In this document: piece by piece, positions 15,009-18,343 of the stretch | Numbering within the stretch: position 1 is the first letter of the stretch | Layout: the number at the start of each line of letters is the position of its first letter | Translations under genes and position numbers: made by a program | Notes under the pieces: generated by a model | Seen by the model: the letters and a program-made list of their open reading frames with translations, nothing else | What the model was told of the DNA's origin: nothing | The model's database searches: none | Origin: JBNJEA01 sp051745395 | GTDB lineage: Bacteria; Desulfobacterota; Desulfobacteria; Desulfobacterales; Desulfosalsimonadaceae | Direction of reading: 5' to 3' | Assembly (NCBI GenBank): GCA_051745395.1 | Contig: JBNJEA010000057.1 | Location: forward strand, 1-18,343 | Length of the DNA stretch: 18,343 nt

Positions 15009-15392
15009 AATTTGTTTTCCAGCCTACCCGGAAACACAAGCCCTGCCAATAAGCACTGCCGCCGTCGATTGTTATCATAGTATCTTGTCGGATAAAATGA
15101 AGACGGTCTTTAATCCAATAATCGGAAATTGGTTTTTGGGGTAGATTTTTTTTGAACAAGTTGCAACCGGCATCATTAATCTATGGTTGCATTTTATGAA
15201 CTTCTTGTGAAGATTATTTGACATTGGTCACAATTTAGATAAAGATCATCTTCGAAAGACCCGCGTGTGGCCCAAGCTGATAATTTTTCTGTTAATATAT
15301 TCAAAAAAATTGGTGATCCGAAAAAGAGCAATTACTGGAGTTTTCCGGATAACCATATTCAAAAAATGTAACGACAGGGAGGGATAAAGAAA
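15009..15392. other. Intergenic region between divergent operons
   Basis: Markedly AT-rich and without a supported gene. It should hold promoters for the LonB operon (minus) and the lipoprotein pair (plus). Visible elements: an inverted repeat TGCAACC/GGTTGCA (15162-15168 and 15185-15191), a TTGACA box (15218-15223) and the Shine-Dalgarno GGGAGG just before 15393. For the minus strand I see a TATGAT-like -10 (15074-15079) but no good -35. Confidence 0.6.
15218..15246 (+). promoter_or_regulatory. Possible promoter of the lipoprotein pair
   Basis: A perfect TTGACA (15218-15223) is followed after 17 bases by AAAGAT (15241-15246), a poor -10. An inverted repeat (15162-15191) lies just upstream in a position suited to a regulator. 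The leader to ATG 15393 would be about 140 bases. Confidence 0.3.
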
Positions 15393-15818
15393 ATGAGAAG
15401 GGGGATCTGTTTCACTGCTTGTATCGTTGTCCTTATGGCGCTGGCCAGTTGTGCGCCGAAAACATTTGTCAAAACGCTGGAACCGAGTTGGTCTACCATA
15501 GAAGTACGGGAGGATATGACCTATACGGAAGCCTGGAATACAGTTGTCGATACCCTGATAAGAGATTTTGACATGGAAGTCTTGTCCAAACGCGACGGAT
15601 ATATCCGAACGAACTGGCTGTATCATTGGACAGGGGAATTAAAAGAAAATTACCGGGTGCGGGTTACGTGTAAGTTTTCCCCGGATCACAAGAATTTGCA
15701 GTTAAAATCCGAGGCGGAATACGGGGCTCCCGGTGAACGGGTCCGGGGCTATGACACGCGGCTTCTTTCTACTATGAAATCAGATATTATGGGTAAAATC
15801 GGCAGGGCCACACGATAG
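15393..15818 (+). CDS. Lipoprotein, tandem paralogue 1
   Basis: 141 residues. GGGAGG lies about 10 bases before ATG 15393. A signal sequence with lipobox LASC places the lipidated cysteine at C20, so the protein is anchored to a membrane, probably the outer one (the residues after Cys are A-P-K, without an Asp retention signal). The mature domain shares a clear pattern with the next gene: W...REDM.Y.EAW.T, GYIRTNW, CKFSPDH, MKSD..GKIGRATR. The fold may be a small alpha/beta domain of the helix-grip type seen in BamC-like lipoproteins, a tentative reading from the YxEAW...GYIRT pattern. The second gene begins 9 bases after the stop. Confidence 0.8.
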   Translation: MRRGICFTACIVVLMALASCAPKTFVKTLEPSWSTIEVREDMTYTEAWNTVVDTLIRDFDMEVLSKRDGYIRTNWLYHWTGELKENYRVRVTCKFSPDHKNLQLKSEAEYGAPGERVRGYDTRLLSTMKSDIMGKIGRATR

Positions 15819-15827
15819 GGAGGCGGC

Positions 15828-16253
15828 ATGAAAAAGTCTATATTCATTCTTTCTGCTTTGATATTGCTTTTCGGATGCGCATCGCAAAAACCGCAATCTT
15901 TTAACCCCGTATCCGATCCCAAATGGGCGTTTTTCGATATCAGAGAAGATATTGACTATGATGAAGCCTGGCAGACCATCAACAGTATCCTTATAAAGCA
16001 TTACAGTCTGGATCTGATCAATAAAGACATCGGTTATGTCCGGACGTCATGGCGTTATGGGTACAATGAAGAGCACCAGGGCAAATACCGAAGCATGGTG
16101 GAAATTAAATTTGTTCCGGATCATACGCAATTGAAAATGAGAACGATATCCCATTATAAAAAAGAAACTTATTGGGTGCAAGGAACAGACTCAAAGCTTA
16201 TTTCATCTTTGAAATCGGATGTACTGGGCCGGCTCGGTAGAACCTCAAGGTAA
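15828..16253 (+). CDS. Lipoprotein, tandem paralogue 2
   Basis: 141 residues, same length as its neighbour. GGAGG lies 5 bases before ATG 15828. Lipobox LFGC puts the lipidated cysteine at C17, followed by A-S-Q. Shared core with paralogue 1: P.W...DIREDI.Y.EAWQT, DIGYVRTSW, KFVPDH, LKSD.LGRLGRTSR. Cores are conserved while the C-terminal half of each differs in charge, so both copies look functional and diverged. Ends 22 bases before the convergent adenine-deaminase-like gene, with no clear terminator between. Function unknown; an envelope assembly or stress role is only a guess from the paralogous lipoprotein context. Confidence 0.8.
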   Translation: MKKSIFILSALILLFGCASQKPQSFNPVSDPKWAFFDIREDIDYDEAWQTINSILIKHYSLDLINKDIGYVRTSWRYGYNEEHQGKYRSMVEIKFVPDHTQLKMRTISHYKKETYWVQGTDSKLISSLKSDVLGRLGRTSR

Positions 16254-16274
16254 ATAAAACCGAAAAAGACGGGG

Positions 16275-18050
16275 TTAAACGAAAAGCCCCAGATGTTGCC
16301 CGTTTTTTAAATCCACCAACCCCTGCTCGCAGATCCGCAAAAACGGAATGGCCGCGCCGGTTAAGGTGACAATCGTCAGCAGCGGATCGGCAAATGCGAT
16401 GCCCAAATCCCGGGCCGCGGCGGTCAAGGCCTGGTTGCGGGAGATGATTTCTTCCATGGCCAGATCGGAGATCACGCCGAATACCGGCAGGGGCAGCTCG
16501 GCGATGACTTTGCCGTTTTTGACCGCCGTGATGCCGCCCTGCATTTCGTAAATCCGGTTGACGGCAGCGGCCATGTCGGTTTCTTCTGCGCCCACCACCA
16601 CCATATCCGAGGTGTCCCAGGCGCCGCTGGCGGCCATGGCCCCGCAGGTCATGCCAAAGCCCTTGATAAATCCCGTAAAAGATTTGCCCGGTGCCTGGCG
16701 CCGGTTGATCGCGGCGATCTTGACGATGTCGTTTTCGCAATCGCAGGGGATAATGCCTTCAGAAACCGGCATTTCCATGATGTTTTCCCGGGTGACCAGA
16801 TCCGTGACCATCTCGATCACGCGCACCTGCTGTACGGGGTTTTCATCCGGCGGGGAAACAGCGAAATCGCCGGCGGTCATGGGGCCGGGCAGGTGGATGC
16901 TGTTGCGGCTGGCGTCGGCAAACCGGTGCGGGCGGGCGGCGGCATCGGCATTCCGGCGGCCGTTTCGGGCAATGACCCGCCCGTTGCTGACCACGCACGC
17001 GGCGCGGATGTCGTTTAGCTCCGGCACCAGCAGAAAGTCGGCGTACCGGCCCGGCGCCACCGCCCCGATATCGCCGTCTATCCCGAAGTGTTCGGCGACG
17101 TTCAATGTGGCCATCCGGATGGCATCGGCCGGGGCAAATCCGCAATCAATGGCTTTTTGCACCACGCTTTCCATGTAGCCGGAATCAAGGAGCTCGTCCG
17201 GGGATACCCCGTCGGTGACCAGTACCAGGCGGCGGGTGTCTACGTTGGATTTCCGGATTTCGGAGACCGCGGCCAGGTCCTTGCGGATGCTGCCTTCCCG
17301 GATCATCACGTAGAGGCCCTGCCGGAGGCGGGACAAAGCTTCATCGGCGCCGATGGGTTCATGGCACGAGGAGATGCCGGCGGCGGCATACTGGGAAAGC
17401 TTTTTCTCACTGGCCCCGGCCGTGTGGCCCTCCAGGGTTTTTCCGCGGGCGCGGACCTTTTCAAAGGCGGGCAGATAAATATCGGGCCGCTGGAGCACGC
17501 CCTGCCAGTAGGATTCGCCCATGCCGACAATTTCCGGCATTTCGAGCAGGGTTTCCAGGTCTTTGGAATCGATGCCGGCGGAGAACTCGCTGATCGACAC
17601 CATGGCGGGCGCGGTGGCATAGACTTTGATCGGCTGGTTGCGGCAGGCGTCCAAAAAGTCGAGCACCCCGTCGAGTCCGGCGGAAAAATACGCCTCAAAG
17701 GTTTCGGTGACGATGGCGGTGGTGCCGCCGGCCATAATTTGCGGCAGGAATTGTTCCGGGGTAAAGCTCCAGGCGATATGGGCGTGGCCGTCGATAAAGC
17801 CGGGAATCAGGCAATGGCCGTCGGCGTCGATGACTTCGGTGTCCTCACCGATCTGCTCGTCTGCGTTGGGCCCCACGGAAGCGATTTTTTCCCCTTTCAC
17901 GCAAACGTTGTGATCATCGAGCACCTCCCCGGTAAAGACGTTAAACACACGGGCATTGGTTACCACCAGGTCCGCGGTATCGCGGCCGGCCGCCACGTCC
18001 ATTAGCTGTCGGGTTTGTTTGAGATGAAAATTAGAATAATCGGGTTTCAT
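16275..18050 (-). CDS. Adenine deaminase-family amidohydrolase with altered active-site motifs
   Basis: 591 residues, standard length for Ade. Ade converts adenine to hypoxanthine in purine salvage. An amidohydrolase domain comes first, with HAH (H89, H91), the carboxylate of GMGES (E179), LEGH (H209), CHE (H230) and the Asp in LVTD (D280), all expected metal ligands; then the Ade C-terminal domain (about 435-591). Three hallmark segments differ: the loop normally reading DPHE is TETFE (115-119), TDDRHPDDL is TDGVSPDEL (279-287), and the C-domain HDSH is WDTS (477-480). The metal core is kept while substrate-shell and catalytic histidines are lost, so it may act on another substrate. AGGA lies about 6 bases before ATG 18050, with a strong promoter upstream (18105-18133). 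Close fold assignment is sure; 'adenine' is not. Confidence 0.85.
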   Translation of the reverse strand: MKPDYSNFHLKQTRQLMDVAAGRDTADLVVTNARVFNVFTGEVLDDHNVCVKGEKIASVGPNADEQIGEDTEVIDADGHCLIPGFIDGHAHIAWSFTPEQFLPQIMAGGTTAIVTETFEAYFSAGLDGVLDFLDACRNQPIKVYATAPAMVSISEFSAGIDSKDLETLLEMPEIVGMGESYWQGVLQRPDIYLPAFEKVRARGKTLEGHTAGASEKKLSQYAAAGISSCHEPIGADEALSRLRQGLYVMIREGSIRKDLAAVSEIRKSNVDTRRLVLVTDGVSPDELLDSGYMESVVQKAIDCGFAPADAIRMATLNVAEHFGIDGDIGAVAPGRYADFLLVPELNDIRAACVVSNGRVIARNGRRNADAAARPHRFADASRNSIHLPGPMTAGDFAVSPPDENPVQQVRVIEMVTDLVTRENIMEMPVSEGIIPCDCENDIVKIAAINRRQAPGKSFTGFIKGFGMTCGAMAASGAWDTSDMVVVGAEETDMAAAVNRIYEMQGGITAVKNGKVIAELPLPVFGVISDLAMEEIISRNQALTAAARDLGIAFADPLLTIVTLTGAAIPFLRICEQGLVDLKNGQHLGLFV

Positions 18051-18104
18051 AGAATTTCCTGTCCATGTGGAAAAATAAACCGTTGTTTAACCAGAATATT
18101 TCGT

Positions 18105-18133
18105 ATTATAATTTAGTTGACTTGATCAATCAA
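18105..18133 (-). promoter_or_regulatory. Sigma-70-type promoter of the adenine-deaminase-like gene
   Basis: Read on the minus strand: TTGATT (18133-18128), exactly 17 bases, perfect TATAAT (18110-18105), 54 bases before ATG 18050. The -35 is the same TTGATT as at the outer-membrane barrel gene. Confidence 0.65.
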
Positions 18134-18242
18134 AATTTCTGGCAAAGTTTCTGTTTATCCGGAAAACCTCGGTATTTTTTCGGTTTCAAGCAAGAAACTT
18201 TGGGGAGGTCGGCAGGTACCATAAAAAGGGCTTCGCTTCGCC

Positions 18243-18343
18243 CGTCATGCCCGCGGACCTGTCCCGGACCCTTTCGGGAGGCGGGCATCCAGTTTTCCAG
18301 GCGGCAAGAAAACCCTGGATGCCTGCCTCCCGAAAGGGTCCGG
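18243..18343. repeat. Dispersed palindromic repeat, copy 2 (runs off the window)
   Basis: Shares GTCATGCCCGCGG, GGCGGGCATCCAG, GGCAAGAAAA and TGGATGCCTGC with copy 1 at 8023, in the same order, but carries an extra stretch (18257-18279) near the left apex that pairs with the right end. The arms 18264-18292 and 18315-18343 are 29-base inverted complements with one mismatch. The right flank continues beyond the window. Confidence 0.75.

Larger units (their letters stand above)
18051..18343. other. Intergenic leader with promoter and repeat, cut by the window edge
   Basis: Contains the promoter of the adenine-deaminase-like gene (18105-18133), a 10-bp inverted repeat CAAAGTTTCT/AGAAACTTTG (18143-18152 and 18193-18202, loop 40 bases) and the second copy of the dispersed hairpin repeat, which runs to the last base. 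No gene is visible. Confidence 0.6.

Noticed and set aside
17088..18005. Plus-strand open frame of 305 codons opposite the adenine-deaminase-like gene
   Set aside because: Antisense shadow; Gly/Asp/His-rich product typical of reverse-read GC-rich codons.

Overview
The window is GC-rich and gene-dense and looks like a chromosomal segment of a Gram-negative bacterium. It encodes an outer-membrane barrel, lipoproteins with clear lipoboxes, Spy-type periplasmic proteins and a sigma-54 promoter. The mix of families (a DnaE2-like polymerase behind a Y-family polymerase, an archaeal-type LonB protease, and a CFI-type C-terminal tail on a repeat-rich surface protein) fits a Desulfobacterota ('deltaproteobacterial') lineage best. 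That placement is an inference from gene content; no rRNA or other phylogenetic marker is present.

Layout. Positions 1-3313 (+) hold the 3' end of a Y-family DNA polymerase followed closely by a DnaE2-like polymerase, probably a translesion/mutagenesis pair. Positions 3564-6035 (+) hold a well-formed sigma-54 promoter and a 797-residue secreted protein (FN3 domain, four InlB-B-like repeats, Cys-containing tail). It is followed by an outer-membrane barrel gene (6150-6698) with its own sigma-70-type promoter and a palindromic operator candidate. On the minus strand, 7885-6750 carries the redox chaperone Hsp33 and a small conserved-looking protein. Positions 8298-10234 (+) form a tight four-gene operon: Spy-like periplasmic protein, ECF sigma factor, single-pass anti-sigma candidate and membrane-anchored Spy/CnrX-like sensor. 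This resembles the CnrYXH metal-sensing logic with different gene order.

Positions 11208-10579 (-) encode a ribosome hibernation factor fused to a cold-shock domain. A small plus-strand gene (11399-11545) converges on, and overlaps, the end of a minus-strand operon (15008-11518). That operon consists of an unrecognised 396-residue protein translationally coupled to a membrane-anchored LonB-type protease; it is the best candidate here for an uncharacterised two-protein system. Positions 15393-16253 (+) carry two tandem paralogous lipoproteins. Positions 18050-16275 (-) carry an adenine-deaminase-family enzyme whose hallmark motifs are altered. A dispersed hairpin repeat family occurs at 8023-8098 and again at the right edge (18243-18343).

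Overall theme: much of the window concerns stress and envelope quality control (Hsp33, LonB, Spy/ECF, HPF-CSD, error-prone polymerases), but the modules are separate transcription units and nothing in the sequence shows that they are co-regulated.
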